A DNA stretch of 46,043 nt from a virus. The notes beneath the pieces are model-generated. The model did not search any database and was not told the origin of the DNA. It was given only the letters and a program-made list of their open reading frames with translations. This document shows, in pieces, positions 39,775-46,043 of this stretch (within the stretch, counting starts at the first letter, position 1; the number at the start of each line of letters is the position of its first letter). Location of the stretch: IMG/VR virus record IMGVR_UViG_3300046004_000860, positions 1-46,043 of that record; one strand, 5' to 3'. The translations under genes were made by a program, and so were the position numbers.

Positions 39775-40289
39775 TGAGGGAATGTATTAAGTGCGGAGAA
39801 ACAAAACCGCTTGATCAGTTTCATAGAAACCACAAGGGCAAGGACGGTCGACGGAACACATGTTCGGCGTGCGTTATCGCCTACAACAAGAACTACGTCG
39901 CGGCCAACAGGCAGCAGGTATCCGAACGGATGCGAGCCTACCACCAAGCCAATAGGGACAAGCTGCTGGCGCAGATGAAGGACTACAGGGGTAAGCACCG
40001 AGACACCTTGCTTCCTAAACAAAGGCAGAGGGGCAGCGGGTTCAGTGACGCGATGTTCTACGCAACCCTGGCGCAGCAAGGCGGTGTTTGCGCCATATGC
40101 TCTCTGGACTTGACGGCGTTGCCGAGAAATAGAATCCACGCCGATCACTGCCACGAGTCTGGCTTACCAAGAGGGGTGCTTTGCCAGAAGTGCAACACCG
40201 CACTTGGAGGCTTTAACGACGACCCAGTTCGCCTTAAAAAAGCGCTGGAGTATTTGACTAACCCGCCAACTATGAAAGGCGAGAAATGA
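39774..40289 (+). CDS. Endonuclease VII-like HNH protein (171 aa)
   Basis: It starts MRECIKCGETKPLDQFHRNH, a zinc ribbon with a second CxxC (CSACV). The C-terminal HNH/endonuclease VII core is VCAICSLDLTALPRNRIHAD, HCHESGLPRGVLCQKCNTALG. Such enzymes resolve branched DNA before packaging. I chose ATG 39774 (TGATG with the previous stop); the GTG at 39771 is also in frame. Confidence 0.88.
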   Translation: MRECIKCGETKPLDQFHRNHKGKDGRRNTCSACVIAYNKNYVAANRQQVSERMRAYHQANRDKLLAQMKDYRGKHRDTLLPKQRQRGSGFSDAMFYATLAQQGGVCAICSLDLTALPRNRIHADHCHESGLPRGVLCQKCNTALGGFNDDPVRLKKALEYLTNPPTMKGEK

Positions 40290-40585
40290 TTGATGGACCC
40301 CGATGCCACGAGTGTGGCGAGCGATACGGCGTGGACAACGTGCATGTGTGCTCCCCTGCCAACTTACTGAAACCGCCCAGCGCCCTTGCCGTCCAGGAAG
40401 GCGGCGGCCACTACAAGGATCTGAAGATCCAGCCGATCGAATACATCCACGCGAACAACATCCCGTTCGCTGAAGGCTGCGCGATCAAGTACCTCACCCG
40501 CTGGCGCGCGAAGGGAGGCATCGAGGACCTGAAGAAGGCCCGCCACTTCATCGACCTACTGATCGAATTGGAGACCCGCAAATGA
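40286..40585 (+). CDS. DUF3310 protein (99 aa)
   Basis: The N-terminal zinc-ribbon piece (RCHECGERYGVDNVHVC) is fused to the DUF3310 domain (GGGHYKDLKIQPIEYIHANN, AIKYLTRWRAKGGIEDLKKA). DUF3310 occurs in phage replication regions, including near T7 gp1.1-1.7-type nucleotide kinases; its role is not settled. ATG overlaps the previous stop. Confidence 0.85.
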   Translation: MIDGPRCHECGERYGVDNVHVCSPANLLKPPSALAVQEGGGHYKDLKIQPIEYIHANNIPFAEGCAIKYLTRWRAKGGIEDLKKARHFIDLLIELETRK

Positions 40586-40659
40586 ACATCACCCTACGCT
40601 GTGGAAAATGTGGCCTGGTCTACGAAGGCTGGCGCGTGTGCCCTAGGGGGTGCGCATGA
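40582..40659 (+). CDS. Zinc-ribbon micro-protein (25 aa)
   Basis: ATG 40582 overlaps the DUF3310 stop (ATGA), and its own stop overlaps the next ATG. Sequence plan: MNITLRCGKCGLVYEGWRVC followed by PRGCA, giving C-x2-C-x9-C-x3-C, a minimal rubredoxin-like knuckle. The double overlap supports translation. Function unknown. Confidence 0.6.
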   Translation: MNITLRCGKCGLVYEGWRVCPRGCA

Positions 40660-40850
40660 GTGACAACCTCGACATCGCCAGCGACCGCGAAGAGATGGAT
40701 CGCAACCGCGCCTTGGCGTTCAAGAAACCTGCAGGCCCCTCGCCCACTGGGCGCTGCCTCTACTGCGATGAGATCGTCGGCGACCACCAACGCTGGTGCG
40801 ACAGCGAGTGCCGAGATCAGTGGGAGGTCTTGCGCACCGGCAAACGCTAG
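40656..40850 (+). CDS. DksA-like zinc-finger protein (64 aa)
   Basis: MSDNLDIASDREEMDRNRAL is a short acidic helix, followed by GRCLYCDEIVGDHQRWCDSE with CRDQWE, a four-cysteine finger common in small phage DksA-like proteins. ATG 40656 overlaps the previous stop; GTG 40650 is less likely. It is the last gene of the early operon. Confidence 0.7.
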   Translation: MSDNLDIASDREEMDRNRALAFKKPAGPSPTGRCLYCDEIVGDHQRWCDSECRDQWEVLRTGKR

Positions 40851-40899
40851 TGCATGCTGCACTGAGTTGATACCCCCGCTCCCTCCCCTCCGAGCGGGG
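40849..40899 (+). terminator. Two hairpins closing the early operon
   Basis: AGTGCATGCTGCACT (40849-40863) is a perfect 6-bp hairpin overlapping the stop. CCCCGCTC (40874-40881) and GAGCGGGG (40892-40899) form a perfect 8-bp stem. No T-run follows, so it may be a rho-dependent or mRNA-end element rather than a classic terminator. Confidence 0.5.
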
Positions 40900-40923
40900 T
40901 GCACGATGTAAGTTCTGACCGGC

Positions 40924-40952
40924 TTTACATTTTTGTAAAGGCAGAATATACA
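40924..40952 (+). promoter_or_regulatory. Sigma70 promoter for the DUF3653-like gene
   Basis: TTTACA (40924-40929) and TATACA (40947-40952) are separated by exactly 17 bases. The -35 lies in a perfect inverted repeat CTTTACA-TTTTT... TGTAAAG (40923-40940), a candidate operator. This is the strongest standard promoter I see in the window. Confidence 0.75.
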
Positions 40953-40982
40953 TTATGCGTACTAGGAGGAGCATTATTGCGT

Positions 40983-40994
40983 TAGCGTGTGCTA
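40983..40994. promoter_or_regulatory. Operator-like palindrome downstream of the promoter
   Basis: TAGCGTGTGCTA matches the recurrent TAGCA-N2-TGCTA palindrome with one mismatch. It lies about 25 bases past the expected start of transcription, where a bound repressor would block elongation. It is not followed by AAT. Confidence 0.45.
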
Positions 40995-41011
40995 AAGGTT
41001 ACTGTAGCAAT

Positions 41012-41410
41012 ATGCTTGAGTACGAACAGATCCCCCGCCGCGATTTGGAGCGCCTGCTCGAGCTGATTGGCCAGCTCTCGGTCGAGCGCCAGCTCGATGT
41101 CCACCGCACCACGATCGGCCGCTGGCTCAAGGGCCAGATCAAGATCCCCGGCGCCAAGCACCAGGCCATCCGCGAGCTGCTCGGGCACCTGCCCGGGACC
41201 GACGGCCAATGGGAGGGCTGGCGCTTCTGGAAAGGCAAGCTCAATTCCCCGGGTGGGGATCAGTTCGATCCTGGTCAGGTGCTGTCATTGATCCTGCTAC
41301 GCCAGCAGCTCACGGCCCAGCGCCGTGAGATCGTCGAGCTCAAGGCCCGGTTGATGCTGGCTGAACGCTCGGTCCAGGTCTCCGCGAACGAGGACCTGGC
41401 CTTCGGTTAG
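41012..41410 (+). CDS. DUF3653-like DNA-binding regulator (132 aa)
   Basis: It starts MLEYEQIPRRDLERLLELIG, with an HTH (ERQLDVHRTTIGRWLKGQIK) and the GWRFWKGKLNSPGGDQFDPG segment found in DUF3653 phage proteins, then a coiled coil (RQQLTAQRREIVELKARLML). ATG 41012 is used because the ATG at 40955 would precede the likely transcription start. However, a strong AGGAGGAG at 40964-40971 fits neither well and would suit an ATT at 40973 or 40976 in the same frame. The gene converges with the second tailspike, overlapping by 4 bases. Confidence 0.72.
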   Translation: MLEYEQIPRRDLERLLELIGQLSVERQLDVHRTTIGRWLKGQIKIPGAKHQAIRELLGHLPGTDGQWEGWRFWKGKLNSPGGDQFDPGQVLSLILLRQQLTAQRREIVELKARLMLAERSVQVSANEDLAFG

Positions 41411-42633
41411 GCCACGCGGACTTGGACGGCGGAAGCGTTGCGGTAGAAGCCACCGATCGGAATACCCCCGGCGGCGGCGTTCGCGTCGTTGGTGTAATTG
41501 GCCAACGTCAGCAGGCGGAACTGCCCGGTCAGGAAGTCGATCGTCACCCGTGGGTTCACGTCCCCACTTGCCTTGCCCAGGAGCTGCGAGGCGGAGAGGC
41601 GAAAGTTCCAGTCGGTCGCGTCGCTCGCCCGGTTCAGGTGCTCCACCCCCGCGTCAAAGCCCTGCAGGATGGGGTAGGTGCCCGAGCCCTCGTTGCGCAG
41701 GTTCATGACCACGTCACTGCCACTGAGGGAGCTCACGCGCGGGTTGATCAACCCACTGTAAGGCGACACCCCTGAGCGCGTGAACGCAATGCTCGAGGCC
41801 TTGTAGCCGCCCACGATCAGGTTCTCGTAGCTGCAGGTGACGCTCGCGTGTCCCGTGAACTTGACCGCCGGGGTCACGGCCTCCCAGCGGCAGTTCATAA
41901 AGACGTTGTTGTTGCCCGCGATCTCGGCCTGGAACTCGGCCTCGTCCGACTCGAACGTGGTGCCGATGAAGGTGTTGCCGTTGGGCCAGGTGGTGCTGGC
42001 GCTGGTGGCCACGTCAAGCGGGATCATCTGCAGGTAGCGCGTGCCGCTGATCGCCGTGCCCTCGCTCGAGGGAATGAAAATGCGCCCGTTCAGGAACGTG
42101 TTCTGGTTGGCCCAGCCGGTCGCGTCGTTCTTGCCCTGCAGGCGCACGCCCACCTTGTTGGTGGAGATCATCCCCAGCCGCACGGTGTTGTAGCTGAAGC
42201 CGCTGGTGTAGCCGCCGCAATCCAGCCCCACGGCAAAGCCGTAGACGTAGGGTACGTAAACTTCAGTCTCGTAGAGGTTGGCGAGCTCAATGCCCGTGCC
42301 CTGCCCAACCCAGCCGGTGGTGGGTTTGGTGCTGTTACTGAGGCGCGGCAGGTTGACCTGGCCGTTGATCTGTGCCGTGGCACCGGTGATCGTGCCCACG
42401 CGGATCGCGGGGCTCACGCTGCTCGAGGCGACGGCCATCTCCATCGCCGTCATGTCGACCGGGCAGTTGATGACAAGCGTCGCGGTCAGGGTGTAGGAGC
42501 CTGCGGCGCCCACAAAGCGCTGGCCGCTTGCGGCGCACGCATCAAGCGCGGCCTGCAGGGTCGCGGTGCTCGCCCCGGGTGCAGGGGTCAGGATGTCGGC
42601 CAGTTTTATTTGGTTCTCAAGTGCATTGCTCAT
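41407..42633 (-). CDS. Second tailspike/beta-helix protein (408 aa)
   Basis: It starts MSNALENQIKLADILTPAPG, lacks the virion-binding head of the first tailspike, and is Gly/Asn/Thr-rich with strands typical of a right-handed beta-helix (NTFLNGRIFIPSSEGTAISG, NNNVFMNCRWEA). It is likely a depolymerase or receptor-binding protein that attaches through another protein. It is the last late gene and overlaps the preceding holin-like gene stop (ATGA). Confidence 0.75.
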   Translation of the reverse strand: MSNALENQIKLADILTPAPGASTATLQAALDACAASGQRFVGAAGSYTLTATLVINCPVDMTAMEMAVASSSVSPAIRVGTITGATAQINGQVNLPRLSNSTKPTTGWVGQGTGIELANLYETEVYVPYVYGFAVGLDCGGYTSGFSYNTVRLGMISTNKVGVRLQGKNDATGWANQNTFLNGRIFIPSSEGTAISGTRYLQMIPLDVATSASTTWPNGNTFIGTTFESDEAEFQAEIAGNNNVFMNCRWEAVTPAVKFTGHASVTCSYENLIVGGYKASSIAFTRSGVSPYSGLINPRVSSLSGSDVVMNLRNEGSGTYPILQGFDAGVEHLNRASDATDWNFRLSASQLLGKASGDVNPRVTIDFLTGQFRLLTLANYTNDANAAAGGIPIGGFYRNASAVQVRVA

Positions 42634-43178
42634 GATCTCCCTTTCGTGGCGACCTTGGCCGCCGAATACGATTCAAAACCCTTGCCCACTTGGCGCAGGC
42701 CCGCGTAGGCCCAGGGCAGCGTCAGCAGCAAACCCAGCACGGTCACATCGATCGCCTTCTCGGCGCCGGTGCAGTAGCCCACGTAGATGAGCGCTGCGAT
42801 CAGCGACACCCAAGACTGGCCAGGGCGCGTGCGGCGCACGAAGGGGTCCTCGGCGGTGTCGCCCGCGCGGATCGTTAGCTGGGTCTGCTCGTGCTCGGCC
42901 TGCTTGTCCTTGAGGTCGAGCTCGGTCATTGCACGGATGTGCTCGCGGATGCTGGCCTCCTCCTGGAGTGCGAGCTCGCGCAAGCGGATGACGGTGGTGG
43001 GGTCGGTCTGCAACCGCTCGAGCACCTTGCCCGCCTCCGCCTCACCGGTGGCGCCAGTGGCGAGTGCCACGCCCGCCGCCACGGCGCCCGGCAGGTTGCC
43101 GGTTAGAAGGGAGCCCACGAGGGCTGCGCCCGTTCCTGCGTTGCCCTTAAGCCAGTCACCGACGTCGGACCATGTCAT
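42630..43178 (-). CDS. GTA-type 3-TM holin-like protein (182 aa)
   Basis: It starts MTWSDVGDWLKGNAGTGAAL, with hydrophobic segments at about 17-50 and near the C-terminus (WVSLIAALIYVGYC, VLGLLLTLPWAYAGL) separated by a charged helix (ALQEEASIREHIRAMTELDL). This matches the 3-TM holin family of gene transfer agents and podoviruses. ATG 43178 gives the usual ATGA overlap with the endolysin stop; ATG 43184 is possible. The longer frame to 43244 is not favoured. Confidence 0.72.
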   Translation of the reverse strand: MTWSDVGDWLKGNAGTGAALVGSLLTGNLPGAVAAGVALATGATGEAEAGKVLERLQTDPTTVIRLRELALQEEASIREHIRAMTELDLKDKQAEHEQTQLTIRAGDTAEDPFVRRTRPGQSWVSLIAALIYVGYCTGAEKAIDVTVLGLLLTLPWAYAGLRQVGKGFESYSAAKVATKGRS

Positions 43179-43594
43179 TGCCATTCGCCTGTCTCCATCT
43201 GTTTGGCCATCCGCTTGGCGCGCTCTGGCGTCTGCGTGGCCCACTTGCTCAAAAGCATGTTGTCGGCGGCGGCCTGGTAGTCGCCAGCCTGGATCTTGCC
43301 CAGCGTGTTCTTAAACGCGAGCAGCCCTTCGGTGCCGAGCTGGAACGCCATGCCTACCAGCACGGCCTGGCGCGCCCCGTTCAGTTGCCCCAGCCAGGGC
43401 AGCGCCTTGGCCACCTCGGTCGTCTTGCGCTTGATGTCGTTCGCCAGCAGGAAGTCGATCTCCTCGTCCGTGAGACCGCCACCCTTGCGTTTGTCGATCA
43501 GGCGACCGACGCCGATCGTCCAGTACCCGAGTGAGTCCTGGTAGGCGTGGGTCACACGGCCCTCCTCGTCTTCGAGCATTTGGGCCAGGTTCAT
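43175..43594 (-). CDS. Endolysin, GH24 T4-type lysozyme (139 aa)
   Basis: It starts MNLAQMLEDEEGRVTHAYQD, with the catalytic Glu in EDEEG and the Asp/Thr pair in YQDSLGYWTIGVGRLI, plus DEEIDFLLANDI and MAFQLGTEGLLAFKNTL, all standard for GH24 muramidases. No signal peptide is present, so it needs a holin. Length fits the family. The ATG overlaps the previous stop. Confidence 0.92.
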   Translation of the reverse strand: MNLAQMLEDEEGRVTHAYQDSLGYWTIGVGRLIDKRKGGGLTDEEIDFLLANDIKRKTTEVAKALPWLGQLNGARQAVLVGMAFQLGTEGLLAFKNTLGKIQAGDYQAAADNMLLSKWATQTPERAKRMAKQMETGEWQ

Positions 43595-43956
43595 GGCTTG
43601 TCGGCCTTGTTGTTGATGGCATGCAATAACTCAATGTGCCGCTTGTAGGAGTCCTCACGGTGGTCAGCCATCACCTTGGAGAACTCTTTTCTATCTGCCT
43701 CGGCGTTTTGAAATAGGCGCTCGATGTGCCCGGCCAGCTTGTCGCTGCGGCGGCGCTGGTCGTCTTTCACTTCAGTGATCGCCGAGTCCACGTACTTGTT
43801 TGCATCGTCACGATTCTTTTCATGTGCCCGCCAAAGATCGTCATGCTCTTTCTGGTTGCGTAACCACGCCCAAGAAACAAGACCAAATAACGGCGCAGAA
43901 AGCCACTTGATGATTTCGCCAAGAATGGATAGGAGGTCGTTATCTGGTGAGGTCAT
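43591..43956 (-). CDS. N-anchored coiled-coil protein, spanin-like (121 aa)
   Basis: MTSPDNDLLSILGEIIKWLS with APLFGLVSWAWL is a membrane segment near the N-terminus; the rest is a charged coiled coil (NRDDANKYVDSAITEVKDDQ, RRRSDKLAGHIERLF). The plan fits an inner-membrane spanin subunit or an accessory lysis protein. No outer-membrane lipoprotein partner was found in overlapping frames. Confidence 0.65.
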   Translation of the reverse strand: MTSPDNDLLSILGEIIKWLSAPLFGLVSWAWLRNQKEHDDLWRAHEKNRDDANKYVDSAITEVKDDQRRRSDKLAGHIERLFQNAEADRKEFSKVMADHREDSYKRHIELLHAINNKADKP

Positions 43957-44147
43957 TTTTCAGCCAGAGGTACGGTAGTCAGGAAGCGCAGGCCAGCGGT
44001 GGCCACGCCGATGGCCAGCAGCGCATACGACTGCTGCGTGGCATCCAGGTTGAACAGGCCGATATAGCTGTTGGCTAGGCCCAGCAGGGACAGTGCCGTG
44101 CTGAACAAGACAGTCTTGGATTTGGCAAGTTGGATTAAGGTTGGCAT
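43953..44147 (-). CDS. Holin, two membrane segments (64 aa)
   Basis: It starts MPTLIQLAKSKTVLFSTALS, with hydrophobic helices at about 11-30 (LFSTALSLLGLANSYIGLF) and 38-55 (YALLAIGVATAGLRFL). Size and place before the endolysin fit a class II holin. AGAGGA lies 8 bases before ATG 44147. The frame to 44192 is an unneeded extension. Confidence 0.7.
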   Translation of the reverse strand: MPTLIQLAKSKTVLFSTALSLLGLANSYIGLFNLDATQQSYALLAIGVATAGLRFLTTVPLAEK

Positions 44148-44161
44148 GGTGAGTCCTCTGG

Positions 44162-46043
44162 TTAAGCTGCAATTGCGCCGAATGTTTTCCAAGTACCAGG
44201 TACACCTGCAGTGGTGCAGACCCAGCCGATAGTCCCAGCCGCTGCTGGCGCAGTGTTGTAAACAACGTCACCAACTACCCAGCGATTTGCCACAGGAGCA
44301 GCACTTGCGTACAGCGTCACCTTCTTGGTGATGTCATCGAATTGGATGTTGGAATAGGCAAGATACCCACCGTCATAGACGCCATTGCGCCAGCCTTGAC
44401 GATAAGGGCCACCGGAGAAGGTGCCGGTCACAGTGTTGTTCTTAACCGTGCAGCCATCTTCAACGTTGATGCCATACAGGCCTGTTGCTGCAACGCCAAT
44501 GATGGTGTTATCCACCACCATTCCGCTTGCTGTTATTCCCATGTTGCGCGTTGCGGATGCACTGCGGCCAAAGTTATAGATTGAATTGCCACTCACACAA
44601 CCCATGGTCGAGTTGGAGTAAATGCCGCATCCATCAACGTCTTTGATAATGTTTCCACAAACACGGTGAGATACAGATGTGCCGCCAGCGGTGTAAAGGA
44701 ATATCCCTTCACCCTGGTAATTCACACCGCCGTACACCATGCCCTGGATGCGGTTGTTTGTAACAACAGCGCGAAGGGTTCCACCGTTAGAGAAAATGCC
44801 AGAGATATACGGCCCACTCACCTCGTTGCCGTCAATCGTCACCGCCGTAGTGTTGGTGAATACGATGCCAAGTCCGCTGGTGCTAGAGGACGCACGGAAG
44901 ATATTTCCAGTGACAACGACATCAGAGCAGCCCTGGATGTGAAGTCCATCGCCAAGGCAGTTATCGATCACATTGCCAGTGAAGGCACCACCGTCGATGT
45001 TCGCAACACCATTGGACTCGCAGGAAATGCCGTCGCCGTTGTTCAGGTTCGTAATGACGTTTCCGGTGACCGCCACATCTGAGCAGCCGAGAGTCCAATC
45101 CAGGATCGTTATGCCGTGCCACGACTTCGCGGTCGATGTGTGATTGATCCGGTTGTTGGCGATCACCACGCGCGACACCTGGTGCATGTCGATTGGTGAG
45201 CCAACCGATAGTGTGGCGTTTGTGAAGAAGTTGAGGAACGAGTTGCTGCTGACATCAATGTTGGATGACTTCCAAACCATCACACCAGCGCCAGCGAAAC
45301 TGGAGAACGAGCAATCACGAACAACAAAACCATCGATGCCAGAGTTGTCATCCCAACCGCCGACGCAGATGATTGCCCCATGCATGTTGGCGTTGGGGAC
45401 AGTTGACCCCGCCACACCAGTGTCGTTACCGTCGAAAGTCAGGCCATAAAAGCCGATGTTGGAGCTTGCCAGGCGCGTGCCTGGCGCCGCGAAGTCGGTG
45501 CCGGAGAAGTTCTTGAAGAGCGGCGTATTAATACCGGCGTACCCAGTGCCAATCTTGATCTTCGCGCCGTAGCCGATCACCGTCAGGTTGTCGCAGAGGT
45601 TGATCTGCGAGTTTAGGTAATAGGTGTAGCCAGGCGGAAAAACGATTGCCCCTCGGCCTAGAGTTGCAACGTAGTTGATCGCAAGCTGCACTGCTGCCGC
45701 GTCGTCGGTTACCCCATCACCCACAGCACCAAACCTGGTAACGCTCACGGTTTCGCGCAGCGCTGTCTGAACAGTTGTTGCAACAGCACCTGTGCCTGCG
45801 GGCAGATAGCTCACGTCCTGCGCGTCAGCAGCTGCAACCACCACACCCTGGCCATAGCGCACCAGGATCTCGGCGCCCAGGCTTGGCGCCACGGTGAACA
45901 CCACGTTCTGGCCGACCAGTGTGTGGTCGACGTCTGGCACATAGGTCTGCCCGTCCACGGACACGTCCATGTTGCCAAGCGTGGCTGGGTCGGACTGCAG
46001 TGTGAACTGCGTTGTGACGCCGTCGCCAGTGAACGTGTCGCTC
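44162..46043 (-). CDS. Tailspike, C-terminal part (beta-helix; continues at left edge)
   Basis: Open to the right edge. The first internal ATG (45970) is not the real start, since the frame continues through the terminal repeat into 1-668, giving a protein of about 806 residues. After the attachment region it has a VTRFGAVGDGVTDDAAAVQL motif, the typical start of a pectate-lyase-like beta-helix, and many GNVI/SNNSF-type helical rungs (VVTGNIFRASSSTSGLGIVF). The last 60 residues form a small end domain (DVVYNTAPAAAGTIGWVCTT). It probably binds or degrades host polysaccharide. Confidence 0.85.
   Translation of the reverse strand, partial: SDTFTGDGVTTQFTLQSDPATLGNMDVSVDGQTYVPDVDHTLVGQNVVFTVAPSLGAEILVRYGQGVVVAAADAQDVSYLPAGTGAVATTVQTALRETVSVTRFGAVGDGVTDDAAAVQLAINYVATLGRGAIVFPPGYTYYLNSQINLCDNLTVIGYGAKIKIGTGYAGINTPLFKNFSGTDFAAPGTRLASSNIGFYGLTFDGNDTGVAGSTVPNANMHGAIICVGGWDDNSGIDGFVVRDCSFSSFAGAGVMVWKSSNIDVSSNSFLNFFTNATLSVGSPIDMHQVSRVVIANNRINHTSTAKSWHGITILDWTLGCSDVAVTGNVITNLNNGDGISCESNGVANIDGGAFTGNVIDNCLGDGLHIQGCSDVVVTGNIFRASSSTSGLGIVFTNTTAVTIDGNEVSGPYISGIFSNGGTLRAVVTNNRIQGMVYGGVNYQGEGIFLYTAGGTSVSHRVCGNIIKDVDGCGIYSNSTMGCVSGNSIYNFGRSASATRNMGITASGMVVDNTIIGVAATGLYGINVEDGCTVKNNTVTGTFSGGPYRQGWRNGVYDGGYLAYSNIQFDDITKKVTLYASAAPVANRWVVGDVVYNTAPAAAGTIGWVCTTAGVPGTWKTFGAIAA
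45915..46040. repeat. Right copy of terminal direct repeat
   Basis: Identical to bases 1-126. The three bases that follow (46041-46043, CTC) differ from the corresponding bases 127-129 (TAG), so the identity stops just short of the contig edge. That could be an assembly-edge error or a minor sequence variant in the population. Confidence 0.9.

Noticed and set aside
1-46043. tRNA genes, CRISPR arrays, integrase, reverse transcriptase (diversity-generating element) and phage RNA polymerase
   Set aside because: These were looked for because BPP-1 relatives or T7-like phages carry some of them. No cloverleaf, spaced repeat array, tyrosine/serine recombinase, reverse transcriptase or single-subunit RNA polymerase motif was seen by eye.

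Overview
The window is an essentially complete genome (about 45.9 kb unique sequence, GC-rich) of a short-tailed double-stranded DNA phage of the epsilon15/BPP-1 type. The first 126 bases recur exactly at 45915-46040, so the sequence closes into a circle or is terminally redundant. The evidence for the phage type is a major capsid protein of the epsilon15 gp7/Bbp17 kind beside a Bbp16-like cement protein, a Bbp19-like small protein and a podovirus portal. These are followed by T7-style tail tube (gp11-like) and nozzle (gp12-like) proteins, gp14-like and further internal virion proteins, and tailspikes. GC content, host-like promoters and gene relatives point loosely to a Betaproteobacterium (Burkholderiales) host; this is inference.

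Layout. A divergent control region at 29066-29131 separates two transcription units. Leftward (minus strand) come a small-protein/Cro-like regulator operon (29065-27998), a primase-helicase (27831-25855), a GIY-YIG nuclease and an HTH protein. The late genes follow without a break: TerS, two tiny proteins, TerL, portal, Bbp19-like, scaffold, capsid, cement, structural proteins, a repeat protein, tail tube A and B, GNAT-like, gp14-like, HNH, a gp15-like core protein and a 2793-residue polyvalent injected protein. They continue across the circle junction into the first tailspike (668 -> 1 = 45914 -> 44162), the lysis cassette (44147-42630) and a second tailspike (42633-41407).

Rightward (plus strand) are a CI-like repressor (29132) and an early/replication set. 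This set holds a Fe-S Cas4/RecB-like nuclease (DUF2800), a ssDNA-binding protein (DUF2815), an HNH endonuclease, a family A DNA polymerase, an Nmad5-like protein, VRR-NUC, an SNF2-type helicase, an endonuclease VII-like HNH protein, DUF3310 and many tiny Cys-rich or membrane proteins. Most are chained by 1-4 base start/stop overlaps. It ends with a DUF3653-like regulator that converges with the second tailspike.

The most unusual features are non-coding. (i) A short palindrome fused to an extended -10 element, consensus TAGCANNTGCTACAATTT, recurs before early gene blocks and once on the minus strand inside the giant gene, just ahead of a nested ORF with a strong ribosome-binding site. (ii) A 9-mer, GTGTCCGTG, sits 1-2 bases after the stop codons of four late genes, with a variant fifth site before TerS. 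(iii) A dense GTTGC/GCAAC cluster fills the 3' end of the GIY-YIG gene. (iv) Large inverted repeats lie ahead of the primase. No integrase, tRNA, CRISPR array or phage RNA polymerase gene was found, although a lambda-like switch seems to be present.
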